A stretch of DNA of 64,000 nucleotides from Delphinapterus leucas (lineage: Eukaryota > Chordata > Mammalia > Artiodactyla > Monodontidae), in NCBI RefSeq assembly GCF_002288925.2, contig NW_022098067.1, positions 1,074,707 through 1,138,706 of the forward strand, in the 5' to 3' direction. This document shows positions 22,039 through 32,869 of this stretch, piece by piece. Every line of letters starts with the position of its first letter. Within the stretch, counting starts at the first letter, position 1. The notes under the pieces were generated by a model. That model did no database searches. It saw only the letters and a program-made list of their open reading frames with translations, and was not told the origin of the DNA. The position numbers and the translations under genes were made by a program.

Positions 22039-23079
22039 GCATACATGCCTTTTGTCTCCTTAGGCAGGTTTATTCCTAGATATTTTATTTATTTATTTTT
22101 TTGCTATGGTAAATGGGAGTATTTTCTTAATTTCACTTTAACTTCTTTAATCATTAGTGTATAGGAATGCAAGAGGATTTTTTGCATTAATTTTGTATCC
22201 TGCTACTTTACCAAATTAATTCATTAGCTCTAATAGTTTTCTGGTAGCATCTTTAGGATTCTCTATGAATAGTATCATGTCATCTGCAAACAATGATATC
22301 TTTAGTTCTTCTTTTCTGATTTGGAGTCCTTTTATTTCCTTTCCTTCTCTGATTGCTGTGGCTAAAACTTCCAAAACTATGTTGAATAATAGTGGTGAGA
22401 GTGGATAATCTTGTCTTGTTCCTGATATTAGTGGAAATGGCTTCAGTTTTTCACCATTGAGGATGATGTTGGTTGTGGGTTTGTCATATATGGCCTTTAT
22501 TATGTTGAGGTAAGTTCCCCCATGCCTATTTTCTGGAGGGTTTTTATCATAAATGGGTGTTGCATATTGTCAAAAGCTTTCTCTGCATCTATTGAGATGA
22601 TGATATGGTTTTTCTCCTTTAGTCTGTTAATATGATGTATCACATTGATTGATTTGCGTTTATTGAAGAATCCTTGCATTCCTCATAAATATTTACAATT
22701 GCTATATCTTCTTCTTAGATTGATCCCTTGATCATTATGTAGTGTCCTTCTTTGCCTCTTGTAATAGTCTTTATTTTAAAGTCTATTTTGTCTGACATGA
22801 GAGTTGTTACTCCAGCTTTCTTTTGCTTTCCATTTGCATGGAATATCTTTTTCCATCCCCTCACTTTCAGTCTGTATGTGTCCCTAGGTCTGAAGTGGGT
22901 CTCTTGTATACAGCATAAATACTTGTCTTGTTTTTGTATCCATTCAGCCAGTCTCTGTCTTTTGGTTGGAGCATTTAATCCATTTACATTTAAGGCAATT
23001 ATCAATATGTATATCCCTATCAGCATTTTCTTAATTGTTTTGGGTTTGTTATTGTAGGTCTTCTTCTTATGTTTCCTGC

Positions 23080-23966
23080 CTAGAGAAGTTCCTTTATCAT
23101 TTTTTGTGAAGCTAGTTTGGTGGTGCTGAATTCTCTTAGCTGTTGCTTGTCTGTAAAGGTTATAATTTCTCCATCAAGTCTGAATGAGATCCTTGCTGGG
23201 TAGAGTAATCCTGGTTGTAGGTTTTTCCCCTTCATCACTTTAAATATGTCCTGCCACTCCCTTCTGGCTTGCAGAATTTCTGCTGAAAAAATAGCTGTTA
23301 ACCTTATGGAGATTCTCTTGTGTGTTATTTGTTGATTTTCCCTTGCTGCTTCTAATATTTTTTTCTTTGTCTTTAATTTTTGATAGTTTGATTAATATGT
23401 GTCTTGGCGTGTTTCCCCTTGGCGTGTATGGGACTCTCTGTAATTCCTGGACTTGATTAACTATTTCCTTTCCCATATTAGGGAAGTGTTCAGCTATAAT
23501 CTCTTCAAATATTTTCTCAGTCCCTTTCTTTTTCTCTTCTTCTTCTGGGACCCCTATAATTAAAATGTTGTGCATTTAATGTTCTCCCAGAGGTCTCTGA
23601 GACTGTCCTCAATTGTTTTCACTGTTTTTCTTTATTCTGCTCTGCAGTAGTTATTTCCACTCTTTTATCTTCCAGTTCACTTATCCATTCTTCTGCTTCA
23701 CTTATTCTGCTATTGATCCCTTGTAGAGAATTGTTAATTTCATTTATTATGTTGTTCATCACTCTTTGTTTGTGCCTTAGTTCTTCTAGGTACTTGTTAA
23801 AAGTTTCTTGTATTTTCTCCGTTGTATTTTGAAGATTTTGGATCATCTTTGCTATCATTATTCTGAATTCTTTTCCAGGTAGACTGCGAATTTCCTCTTC
23901 ATTTGTTAGGTCTGGTGGGTTTTTACCTTGCTACTTAATATGCTGTGTGCTTCTCTGTCTTCTCAT
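23080..23966 (-). pseudogene. L1 ORF1 remnant (L1-D)
   Basis: The start codon is at 23964-23966 on the minus strand (context caaaatgagaagacag). The coiled-coil half is open over 23619-23858 (NNIINEINNSLQGINSRISEAEEW). The RNA-binding half, with ILIIGVPEEEEKKKGTEKIF, is open over 23240-23575. A frame break lies between them near 23590-23620, and another change precedes the final C-terminal block that ends at a TAG (23080-23082). ORF1p normally forms trimers that coat L1 RNA. This copy cannot encode a full-length protein. Confidence 0.88.
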
Positions 23967-24488
23967 TTTGCTTAGCTTACTGTGTTTGGGGTCTCCTTTT
24001 CGCAGGCTTCAGGTTCATAGTTCCCATTGTTTTTGGTGTCTGCCCCCAGTGGCTAAGATTGGTTCAGTGGGTTGTGTGGCTTCCTGATGGAGGGGACTAG
24101 TGCCTTTGTTCTGGTGGATGAGGCTGGATCTTTTCCTTCTGGTGGGCAGAACCGCATCCAGTGGTGTGTTTTGGGGTATCTGTGAACTTACTATGATTTT
24201 AGGCAGCCTGTCTGCTAATGGGTAAGGTTGTGTTCCTGTCTTGCTAGTTGTTTGGCATAGGGTGTCCAGCACTGTAACTTGCTGGTCATTGAGTGGAGCT
24301 GGGTCTTGGCTTTGAGATGGAGATCTCTGGGAGATTTTTGCAGTTTGATATTGCATGGAGCTGGGAGGTCTCTTTTGCACCAATGTCCTGGGCTTGGCTC
24401 TCCCACCTCAGAGGCACAGCCCTGACTCCTGGCTGGAGCACCAAGAGCCTGTCATCCACACGGCTCAGAATAAAAGGGAGAGAGAGAA

Positions 24489-24572
<84 letters not shown>

Positions 24573-25482
24573 GAAAGAAAGGAAGGAAGGAAGGAAGGAA
24601 GAAAGGAAGAAGATAAAAAAATAATTAAAATAAAAATAATTATTAAAAAAAATTTTTTTAAGTAATAAAAAAGAGAAAGAAAGAAGAGAGCAACCTAACC
24701 AGAAAACAAATCCACCAATGGTAACAAGCGCTAAAAACTATACTAAAGAAAAAACAACAACAAAAAAACAGACAGACAGAACCCTAGGACAGATGGTAAA
24801 AGCAAAGCTATACAGACAAAATCACACACAGAAGCATACACATACACACTCACAAAAAGAGAAAAAGGGGGAAAAAAATATATATCATTGCTCCCAAAGT
24901 CCACCTACTCAATTTGGGTTGATTCGTTGTCTATTCAGGTATTCCACAGATGCAGGGTACATCAAGTTGATTGTGGAGCTTTAATTCACTGCTTCCTAGG
25001 TTGCTGGGAGAAATTTCCCTTTCTCTTCTTTGTTCGCACAGCTCCGGGGGTTCAGCTTTGGATTTGGCCCCGCCTCTGCATGTAGTTTGCCTGAGGGTGT
25101 CTCTTCTTTGCTCAGACAGGACGGGGTTAAAGGAGCAGCTGATTCGGGGGCTCTGGCTCACTCAGGCCTGGGGGAGGGAGAGGTATGGAGTGCAGGGCAA
25201 GTCTGCGGCGGCAGAGGCTGGCATGATGTTACAACAGCCTGAGGCACAGTGGTGTGCTGCATAGGCTCCCGGGAGGTGAGGTGTGGATAGTGCCCTGTGT
25301 TTGCACACAGGCTTCTTTGTGGCTGCAGCAGCAACCTTAGCGTCTCATGCCCATCTCTGGGGTCTGCGCTGATAGCCGTGGCTCGCGCCATTCTCTGGAG
25401 CTCCTTTAAGCTGCACTCTTAATCCCCTCTCCTCACGCACCAGGAAAAAAAGAGGCAAGAAAAAGTCTCTTGCCTCTTCGGC
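23967..25482 (-). promoter_or_regulatory. L1-D 5' UTR (internal promoter region)
   Basis: About 1.5 kb, longer than the 0.9-kb 5' UTRs of L1-B and L1-G and mostly unrelated to them except near ORF1. The distal part (25000-25480) is GC-rich with phrases such as ctcccgggaggtgag and gcggcggcagagg, which suits a CpG-type L1 promoter. The middle holds a long GAAA tract. The upstream end (ctgccgaagaggcaagagac on the minus strand) abuts the TSD, so little or nothing is missing at the 5' end. Promoter function is inferred. Confidence 0.75.
24487..24612. repeat. (GAAA)n microsatellite within the L1-D 5' UTR
   Basis: Roughly 25 nearly perfect GAAA units grade into GGAA units at the right end, followed by an A/T-rich stretch to about 24670. 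On the L1 transcript strand this is a (TTTC)n pyrimidine tract. It likely varies in length between individuals. Confidence 0.95.
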
Positions 25483-25500
25483 AGATGCTGCTCCTTTTAG
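25483..25500. repeat. Right TSD of L1-D (imperfect)
   Basis: agatgctgctcctt and following bases, the partner of 19913-19930. Confidence 0.72.
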
Positions 25501-26414
25501 AGTCTCTGACCACAAGAGCATGCCCACGTTTTTTCTGAAATGTCTGCAAACTCCTTTCTTGCAGCCATGTTTAAAAGTTGGGTTATACCCAATGTTCTTC
25601 TTCTTGCTCCAGTATTGCTCAAACAATGCTTCTGGGGATGGCAATAATAAACAGGTCTATGATTACTTTCAGGGTCCTGATGTGCATTCCATCTGGACAT
25701 GGAGTCCTATCCTTAGATAAAGGAATTAAGTGCTGTCTCATTATCGCCTATTTTGAGTTTTAAATACTTCTGGATCACGTTAATTTAAAGGTCATTTTTG
25801 TCTATTGGGTAATTCAAAAGTAAAATGGTAATGAGTAATTTCCTTTTATCTTTGTAAAATAATACAAGGTAATTTTTCAGCCATCAATTTCTTTCAAGAT
25901 TTCTGTTATCTGCTGAATTAAAGATTCTTTTGGTTTGCAAGTGACAGAAATTCAATTTGAACTAGCTTAAGTCATTTGGGAGATGGCTTACATTACCTGG
26001 AATGGCAAGGATAAAACTTATTAATGTCCAAGGTAACTGGGCACACAAAAAGCTAGGAACTAATGAAAAGCAATAGCTCTGACACTTCAATTTCACCAAA
26101 TGCTTCCTTTTTGGCAGTTAGAATTAGGAAAGTATAAAAATTTATCTTTGCTTACATCTACCTTTTGAAAATGAATTGCCAGCAAGTCATGTGAACTATT
26201 GTCAGATGGCTTATTGTAGAAAGCTAGGTTATCACTGTCCACACCATCTTTATGGAGTGCTGCCCCCTTATCCATCTTCTCTTCTAACTCTAATCTCCAA
26301 ATAGTGAGATTTTCTCAGTATTGGAAGTCATTGTATAAGAAAACACATAGTGTAGTTCCCTATGGCAGAGAGCTGAGGGTGCATTGAGAAGAGTGGCAAG
26401 TACAGTTTAAGGGT
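25501..26414. other. Unassigned sequence, possibly an old dispersed repeat
   Basis: No gene is evident. The block 25900-26290 (with tttggtttgcaagtgacag) resembles an old mammalian dispersed repeat whose family I cannot name. Confidence 0.35.
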
Positions 26415-26575
26415 TAAAAAATTGGAATTTGGAGCCATATCAACCTGGGCTCAAAGCAGAATTTCATCATTTAGTGGGTATGTGACTTTGGGCAAATTTC
26501 CTAATGAATCTGTTACTCAGTTTTCATATCTGTAAGATAAGGATAGTAATAATACTTTCTTCATAGGATTTGTTG
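26415..26575 (-). repeat. MIR SINE, antisense
   Basis: Reverse-complement MIR with ggtatgtgactttgggcaa, ttttcatatctgtaagat and aaggatagtaataatac in the expected order. Confidence 0.83.
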
Positions 26576-26904
26576 ACTGCTGACTCTCTAAAAATATCAC
26601 CAAAATAACCCATTGATTAAGCAGAGCCAAGTGATTTACCCATTGCAAGGGGAAAGAGCACCACTTTGACTAAGTGATCCAACACCTTAGAAGGGGAAGG
26701 ACAAGGATGGGTATTTATACAGTTTGGGGGGTTAGTTAAATTAGTATTTCAATACCAGGACCTGAAATTGGATAAAGTTCATAATATAGTTTCAGATTGG
26801 TGGACATAGGGAAGGGAGGGTTTTGAAGTGCATTTTGATGAATAAACAGTTGTTTGACAAGTGAGTAGTTCACTCAGTTGAGCAATCTATTGTTCTGAGA
26901 GGAG
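26576..26904. other. Unassigned sequence
   Basis: No gene or recognisable element. Confidence 0.4.
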
Positions 26905-27656
26905 GGCTCCATTCCAACAACAATTCTGTGGCACTCAACCCTGTGTCCTATGATTCAGTTAAATTCTGACATTACCTGGAGTTGTCACAAACCCTACAAG
27001 TTAAGGGCACAAGACTGCCCCCGCTTCAGACACCAGCTGCAAGTCTCAGGCACCCCCAATATACTTGTGCTTTTTCTGGGCTGACTACAAATTTGGGAGT
27101 TTCCCCAACTCTCCCTCAGGTTTGAGAATGCGCCAGAATGACTCACAGAATGCAGAGAAGCACTGTACTTAACAATTACCAGTTTATTATAAAGGATATG
27201 AATAAGCAGTCAGATGAAGAGATACATATAGCAAGGTCTGGGGGAGGGAGACAATTTCCATGCCTCTCTGGGTAATCCACCCTCCCAGCACATCATTGTG
27301 TTCACCTACCAGGAATTTCTGTTAACCTCATTGTTCCTGGGTTTTTATATGGAGTTTCATGACATGGGTATGACTGATCAAATCTTTGGCCATGTAATTG
27401 AACTCAATTTCCAGTCCCTAACCCCTCCATAGAAGAAGTCTGGGTGTGGAGTTGACAATTCCAACCCCCTAATGATGTGGTTGGTTCCTCTGGTGACCAA
27501 CCCACATCCTGAAGTTATTTAGGGCACCCCACAATCTCATTAACATAAATTCTAGTATAGTTGAAAAGAACTCATTATGAGTAACAAAAGACACTCCTGT
27601 CACTCAGGGAATTCCAAGGGTTTTAGGAGCTCTTTGCCAGGAAGTGGGAACAAGGA

Positions 27657-27670
27657 CTAGATATACTTTT
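27657..27670. repeat. Left TSD of CHR SINE copy 2
   Basis: ctagatatactttt here recurs at 27875-27888, flanking the SINE. Confidence 0.88.
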
Positions 27671-27875
27671 TTTTTTTTTTTTTGTGGTACGCGGGCCTCT
27701 CACTGTTGTGGCCCCTCCTGTTGCAGAGCACAGGCTCCGGACGTGCAGGCTCAGTGGCCATGGCTCACTGGCCTAGCCGCTCCGCGGCATGTGGGATCCT
27801 CCCGGACCGGGGCACGAACCCGTGTCCCCTGCATTGGCAGGCGGACTCTCAACCACTGCGCCACTAGGGAAGCCC
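27671..27875 (-). mobile_element. CHR-type SINE (copy 2), antisense
   Basis: Starts with the T-tract of the tail, then the reverse complement of the CHR body, and ends agggaagccc. The 14-bp TSD, ctagatatactttt, brackets it. It is inserted in the MER21-like LTR. Confidence 0.95.
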
Positions 27876-27908
27876 TAGATATACTTTTTATTATACCATA
27901 AGTGCTAC

Positions 27909-28501
27909 TGAAACCGAGCAGGAGCCCATGGGGCTCCTGGACAGAAAAGTCTTTCTGGGTCCCCTGTTTCTTGTTTGTAGGACATAAGCTTCATTCAGCC
28001 TCCATGACCTTCCTGAGTTCCAAAGGCCAGGTTCAAACAATTGCTAATCAGGGAAGGAAGGGGATGCAGAGACAAAGGAGGAGCAGTCAAGGGGCAGGGT
28101 TCTGGTCCCTCCTCAAGGGGTATATATAACAATATTTTTGAGCTCTTCTGCATAACTAAAAACCCCCACCAAATGGAAGATATTAACTACTTGATTAAAC
28201 ATTCTTCTTTCCAGAGAGAAGGTCACAGTTCAACAACCTCAAGAACAACTGAAGCCCATCACACACCAGATGATCCCTGGATTGGAGGAATGCAGGCCCT
28301 GCAGGCTCCCTGATCCTTACCAACAACCCTGACTATAAAACTCCTTATAACATCCCCCAGGTTGGAACACACAGTTCTGAGAGCATTAACCTACTGTGGC
28401 CCCCTTTGTCTGGCAAAGCAATAAAGCTATTCTTTTCTACTTCACCCAAAACTCTGTCTCCAAGATTCAATTCAATACTGGTGTACAGAGGCTGAATTTC
28501 A
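27909..28501 (+). mobile_element. Solo LTR, endogenous retrovirus
   Basis: A 593-bp block from tgaaaccgagcaggagccc to gctgaatttca has an LTR layout: a TATA-like gactataaaactcc near 28330 and a polyadenylation-like caataaagctattc near 28420, then a C/T-rich 3' part. Its first bases resemble the LTR at 18659. The flanks gctac (27904-27908) and gctat (28502-28506) may be a diverged 5-bp TSD. No coding region is attached. Confidence 0.62.
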
Positions 28502-28506
28502 GCTAT

Positions 28507-28854
28507 ACTATGAATTCTGGCTAGCAGTCTATTGTCTGGAGATGGGCTAGTTGAGTAGTCTGTTATTCAAACAAATGGAATTTAGGGAAGTTTCTTAGGC
28601 AAATAATATTATTTACAACTTTACCTTCCTGGGTGAGGATTTCCTAGAATAGTAATGTTAATGTAAATACTCCAAGTTCTTGATCCTATTAAGCTGTGTG
28701 GTGGGTTAATACAGATTATTACAAGAAGGGCTTTTTCTTCCAGATGTTATTGATTTAACTATGAAAATACTTTTCCAGTGTTTAGCAGAAAGTAGATTTT
28801 CAAAAAATTAGCGATGTGGATTTATATAGGAATAGGGAAAGGTAGAACAATTAT
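28507..28854. other. Unassigned sequence
   Basis: No gene or named repeat. Confidence 0.4.
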
Positions 28855-29290
28855 GAAACAGTTGTTATAGTTCAGGAGAAATTTGGTACATCCATGAACA
28901 AGGTTCATGGCAATGGGGATGGACAGGAGAGATGGACCCAAGAGATATTCAGAGTATATACCTCAGAGAATTTTATAGCAGACTAAATGAGGAGAGTAAG
29001 GAGAGGGAAAGCATGACTACTATGGATGCATGATGTAACTACTCATAAAGATACAGAATGGAGATGATGGAGCAGAATTTGAGGAGTGAGTTTATGGTTG
29101 GATACATTATTATTGTCTGAAGGGGACAGGAATGAGAAGGAGCCTATATTTTAAAATTAATAAGTAATTGGATAAGGTCTTTGCTGGGAGACATACAACT
29201 CAGGAAGCAGTTAGGAACACGTGTCTGAAGCTTAGTGGTAGAGACTGAAGGTCAGTGCAGAATAAAGACCAAGTTTACAGGCATAGTGAA
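28855..29290 (-). repeat. LINE-2 (L2), antisense
   Basis: Degraded but ordered reverse-complement L2 coding phrases: ttgttatagttcaggagaa, gagagatggacccaagag, gaggagtgagtttatgg and gaagcagttaggaacacg. Confidence 0.55.
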
Positions 29291-30483
29291 TGACAGCATC
29301 TGTCCTTAACCTGACCTTCTGCAGGATTGCACATGGTGTCTGAGTATTAAAGTTTTTAGGGCATTGTGACTTGTTCATCTTATACTTCAGTAAAATTTAA
29401 TCAGGCATCGCCATGGTACACAACCCTTCTTGTAAACCCAGGCAGGGAATTTCCTCATCCCAGGCAGAACACAGTAGCCATAAATTTGCCCCATGAATTA
29501 TAGAATGATATAGAAACTGTAAACCAGCACTTCAATAAACAACCACAAGAGGCCTAATTGTCTGCAAATCTCTTTCTTCCTTATGCTCAGAGTCTGGAAC
29601 TAATTTCAATTGCTGATTAAAATGGTCATTTCCTCTCCTGTATTTGGGTGCTAATGACAACATCCTTAGAATTCCACAAATTCCATCAAGTGTTGGGAAT
29701 GATGGAGTTGCATAATCAGGAAAAGCTTCCACTCAGTACTGAAGGACATAGAGCTAATGATGGATAGGAAAGGATGCAAGAAGCATGCTGAAAAGTTATA
29801 AGCTGGAGTGACTAGGTGAGTTTTACCACAATGTATTAACTGACACTCTAGCCCAAGGAGCAAGTTTGTCCATTTTTAAACACTTGCTTTAAGATAAAAG
29901 CCAGGAAGCTTCAAATACATTTTTGAGCCTTTGGAATACAGTTCAAAGAGGGTCTCAAATATGTTAAAAGATTCCTGAGAACCTGGTGTTAAGTACAGAT
30001 GACTTATTTAACTCAGAGTCTTGAATAAAGCAGCTAGTGGCAGCCTTCAAAATTCAATGTCTTTCTGAGTATTCCCACAGATCCAAGGTCAAAACAAAGG
30101 GACTTTTTAATAGATTCTCTAAACCTACCAAAGTCTTGATAATGACACAGAGGAGAAAATTAAATAGAGCGAAGTCAAAGTGAGGCTTCATTTCTTTCTG
30201 TGCATCTTGATTTGTCACCTATGATCAAAGTTAAAGAGATATTCACATGTAAATGCCTAAATGCCCTCTAGAAACACTGGCTGCAAAATTTTAATTTAAC
30301 TTACTTATTATTATTGAAGTAGTAGAAAGAAGATTGTTTTCAAAGGCAACTAATATGAATTTAATTTTAGTATTTATTCATTCAGTCAACCAACATGTTT
30401 TACAAATCTGTGTGATACTGGGCTTAACTTTTATGAGCCTCAATTCTTCCTGCATAAAAGGAATGAGTTAGACTAGACGATGT
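29291..30483. other. Unassigned sequence containing one copy of a local 70-bp repeat
   Basis: No gene. The segment 30110-30172 (agattctctaaacctacc) has a close relative at 31541-31603. No named family applies. Confidence 0.45.
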
Positions 30484-30972
30484 TGTGAAGGAGCAGAATA
30501 TGTCACCCCCAAAATGTGCCTCTTTGACATGTGGATTGTTTTGAGCTGAAGGCAATTAAGACACAGCAGACTCAGGAAAAGCTGTTTACCTCTCCCTTAA
30601 CTGCCTGAAAGAATTTGGATAGAAGACCTATACCAGGAAGAAAGCTATTACCAGAGATAACTTTCTATATCAGAAAGACTTATCTGCACAGCATGGCAAA
30701 TCTATGTTTACCAAACATTTGTTCTTCTCATCTTCCTGTGAGTTGTCTTCCTCTCCATCAAGGCTCCAGACCCCTACTTCTTCCTCCTTAGCTCAGGATA
30801 GCAGATAAGCCGTAATTGCTTGACTGCCTTGGAGTCTGCCTGTCTCTGTGGGGCTCCCATACATACATAATTAAATTTGTTTTTCTCCTGCTAATCTATC
30901 TTATGTCAATTTGATTATTAGACCCACCAAAGAAACTAGAAGGGAAAAAGGAAAATGTTTTACCTCCCTACA
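30484..30972 (+). mobile_element. Solo LTR of a 0.5-kb family (copy 1)
   Basis: A 489-bp block with TG...CA ends (tgtgaaggagcagaatatg to ttttacctccctaca) flanked by the tetranucleotide atgt at 30480-30483 and 30973-30976. The 3' part has the run tttgtttttctcctgctaat followed by atcttatgtcaatttgat. It shares this layout with the LTRs at 31950 and 47730. The 4-bp TSD fits class I retroviruses, and no retroviral genes are present. Confidence 0.75.
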
Positions 30973-30976
30973 ATGT

Positions 30977-31292
30977 CTGAGTGCATTCTAGCTCTAACAT
31001 TTTTTTATAAAATTGAAGGCAAATTCTATGAGAAAAAAATATGCCTACTGGAGTGCCTTTATCCCCTAAAAATTAAATGTCACATACATAGAGAAAAAAT
31101 GGTCCAGTGATGAAATATTAATAAAAATACTGAGGCAGGGAGAAGTAGGCTATGGTGATAGATGCTACAGGGTGACAGATGCATGTTGGTGCCATGAGAA
31201 TGCCAATTTTTTTAGTCTTAGGGATGCTATTCTTATATCTTAAATGGTGACTTAATTCATACATTTTTTATGGTTGGAATTCTATTAAAGGG
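30977..31292. other. Unassigned AT-rich sequence
   Basis: No gene or named repeat. Confidence 0.4.
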
Positions 31293-31307
31293 ATAGAGGG
31301 GATTTTT
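31293..31307. repeat. Left TSD of CHR SINE copy 3
   Basis: atagaggggattttt recurs exactly at 31523-31537. Confidence 0.92.
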
Positions 31308-31522
31308 TTTTTTTTTTTTTTTTTTTTCTGCAGTACGTGGGCCTCTCACTGTTGTGGCCTCTCCCGTTGCGGAGCACAGGCTCCGGACGCGCAGGCTCAG
31401 TGGCCATGGCTCACGGGCCCAGCCGCTCCGCGGCATGTGGGATCTTCCCGGACCGGGGCACGAACCCGTGTCCCCTGCATCGGCAGGCGGACTCTCAACC
31501 ACTGCGCCACCAGGGAAGCCCA
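31308..31522 (-). mobile_element. CHR-type SINE (copy 3), antisense
   Basis: T-tract, then the reverse complement of a well-preserved CHR body that retains most CpG sites (gctccgcggcatgtggg, ggaccggggcacgaaccc), ending cagggaagccc. A perfect 15-bp TSD and CpG retention suggest a fairly young insertion. Confidence 0.96.
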
Positions 31523-31704
31523 ATAGAGGGGATTTTTAAAATAGATTCTCTAAACATACCAAAGCCTTGATGATGAGACAGAGGAGAAGATTAAATGGAG
31601 CCAGAGCCGAAATGAATATCAGGAATAATGTTTTGCTTAAACATATATCTTCTTTTCTCAACCAGTTTTTATTTCACTATACAGCCATCTAAGTTCTGAC
31701 AACA

Positions 31705-31949
31705 ATAAAAATTACAAGTGCTTACTGAGCACAAACACTGTGTTAAGTATTTTAAACAATTTCGCACATTGAATCCTCATAGCAATTCTATGAAATAAAC
31801 ACTATTATGACCCTTATTTTGCAGAGGAAGAAACTGAGACTTTTAAGTACTCTTTAGTAACTTGCCCAGGGACACACCATACAGCTAGCTAGTGAGAAAT
31901 GGAATTCAAATCCAGGCGTGTCTGTGTCTAAAGTCAGAGTTCTTGATCC
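31705..31949 (+). repeat. MIR SINE
   Basis: Near full-length MIR: agtgcttactgagcacaaac, aatcctcatagcaattctat, gaggaagaaactgagac and taacttgcccagggacac. It ends abruptly at the LTR start (31950). Confidence 0.9.
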
Positions 31950-32472
31950 TGAAAAGTAGCAGAATACAGTAGCCCCAAATATGCTGCTTTTGTGTATTGA
32001 ATTTTTGAGCTATAGACACTTGAAAAGCAGCTAATACTGAAGTCCCCTATCTGCCTAAAGACAGATCCTCCAAAGGAACTCAATTGTCATAGATCCACTC
32101 TCCATGAGTTTCATCACTCAGGAAAGATTTACTCATCACAGAAGAGGAGACTAGACCACACCTAGACAAACTTTATCACAAACTATTATACCTCCTGTCT
32201 ACTCTTTAAGGGCCCATTCATCTTTCCTAAAAATCCTTTATTCTTCCCTGAGAAGCCTACAGCACCTCTCCCGTTCTCTATTAAGAGGCCATTTAATCCT
32301 GAATCATAAGCCACCTCGAGAAGTTACTCATTTTTTGCTGGGTATTTCCCATGTATACATGAGGTATACATGTTAATAAACTTCTGTTTTTCTCTTGTTA
32401 ATCTTTTTCTCACAGGGATCTCAGCTAAGAATTCAAAAGTGTGGAGGGAAAATTATTTTTTTCTCCCCTACA
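31950..32472 (+). mobile_element. Solo LTR of the same 0.5-kb family (copy 2)
   Basis: Starts tgaaaagtagcagaatacag and ends tttctcccctaca, matching the arrangement of the LTR at 30484 (start block, then ttctgtttttctcttgttaa, then a gagggaaaa/ctcccctaca end). More eroded, and no clean TSD is visible. It sits at the end of a MIR. Confidence 0.65.
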
Positions 32473-32869
32473 ACCTCTATGTCATATTTCCTACTCTCTC
32501 TTCCTTGTGTCTCCATGGTAGTTGGTGTCATAATTATTAGTGATGACTCAAAGTGGGAAAGGGAACAGATCTAGGTTTAACTTTAGTCACAAAGTGCTCT
32601 TAAGAGATCCATGTAAATATCTGTTGGCTGATATGTGTGATATTACTTCACCATAAAATAATTCCTGAGAGGAATTTACTAACTAGAATTTTACTGGTGA
32701 TTTAACCCAATATCAAATATTAAGATTATTTCACATAATGAGCAACATGTGGGCTTCAGCTCTAGACTGTGGTATGAGTCTGCTAATGTGCCTATGTAAA
32801 TCTCTTCTTCCTATGTGTTTACCACTAAACTTTCTGGAGTACTCATCCAACATCTAAGTTCACGAAATA
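32473..32869. other. Unassigned sequence
   Basis: No gene or named repeat. Confidence 0.4.

Larger units (their letters stand above)
20348..23026 (-). pseudogene. L1 ORF2 remnant, internally deleted (L1-D)
   Basis: The start ATG at 23026 opens the endonuclease domain (NVNGLN, QETH; open to 22715). Just after the early endonuclease the sequence jumps, at about 22681-22687, to the RT block corresponding to GMQGFFNI in L1-B. The catalytic FADD is intact at the DNA level (22279-22290 on the minus strand). Downstream, the conserved [12 protein letters not shown] block (20894-21391) and the Cys-rich block [21 protein letters not shown] (20653-20853) are readable in different frames. The gene ends near 20348 with the usual EVSQK context. 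The deletion, frameshifts and stops make it non-functional. Confidence 0.9.
19931..25482 (-). mobile_element. L1-D: near full-length minus-strand LINE-1 with internal deletion and gap
   Basis: Reading on the minus strand: a long 5' UTR (25482-23967, about 1.5 kb), ORF1 remnant (23966-23080), a 53-bp spacer, ORF2 remnant (23026-20348) and a 3' UTR to a T-rich end at about 19931. The 5' UTR is of a different type from L1-B and L1-G. It is GC-rich upstream and contains a (GAAA)n tract on the plus strand. ORF2 lacks about 1.35 kb between the endonuclease and RT domains (junction near 22685). A 100-N assembly gap with flanking duplication interrupts ORF2 at 21780-21879. Confidence 0.93.
26905..27900 (-). 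mobile_element. MER21-like ERVL LTR, antisense, interrupted by a CHR SINE
   Basis: The reverse complement matches what I recall of the MER21 LTR: acaaaagacactcctgtc, attccaagggttttaggag, tggttggttcctctggtg and cagtttattataaaggat appear in order. A CHR SINE entered at 27671-27875, and the remaining LTR terminus (atatactttttattatacc) continues to about 27900. The left boundary is approximate. No retroviral genes are attached. Confidence 0.62.

Noticed and set aside
21686..22046. Open frames containing strings of X
   Set aside because: They read through the N gap and its duplicated edges; not real proteins.
24487..24612. Direct-repeat array as a CRISPR-like structure
   Set aside because: Units are 4-bp GAAA repeats with no spacers; a microsatellite in a mammalian genome.
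24215..24624. Lys/Glu/Arg-rich open frames over the GAAA tract
   Set aside because: They are translations of a microsatellite within an L1 5' UTR.
27644..27901. Cys/Arg-rich open frames repeated at several loci (27.6, 31.3, 38.3, 43.1, 56.5 kb)
   Set aside because: They are translations of CHR SINE copies; the similarity between loci reflects the SINE, not a gene family.
30484..32472. Two related LTRs as the ends of one provirus
   Set aside because: The interval contains a MIR and a CHR SINE, not retroviral gag/pol/env, and the first LTR has its own 4-bp TSD.
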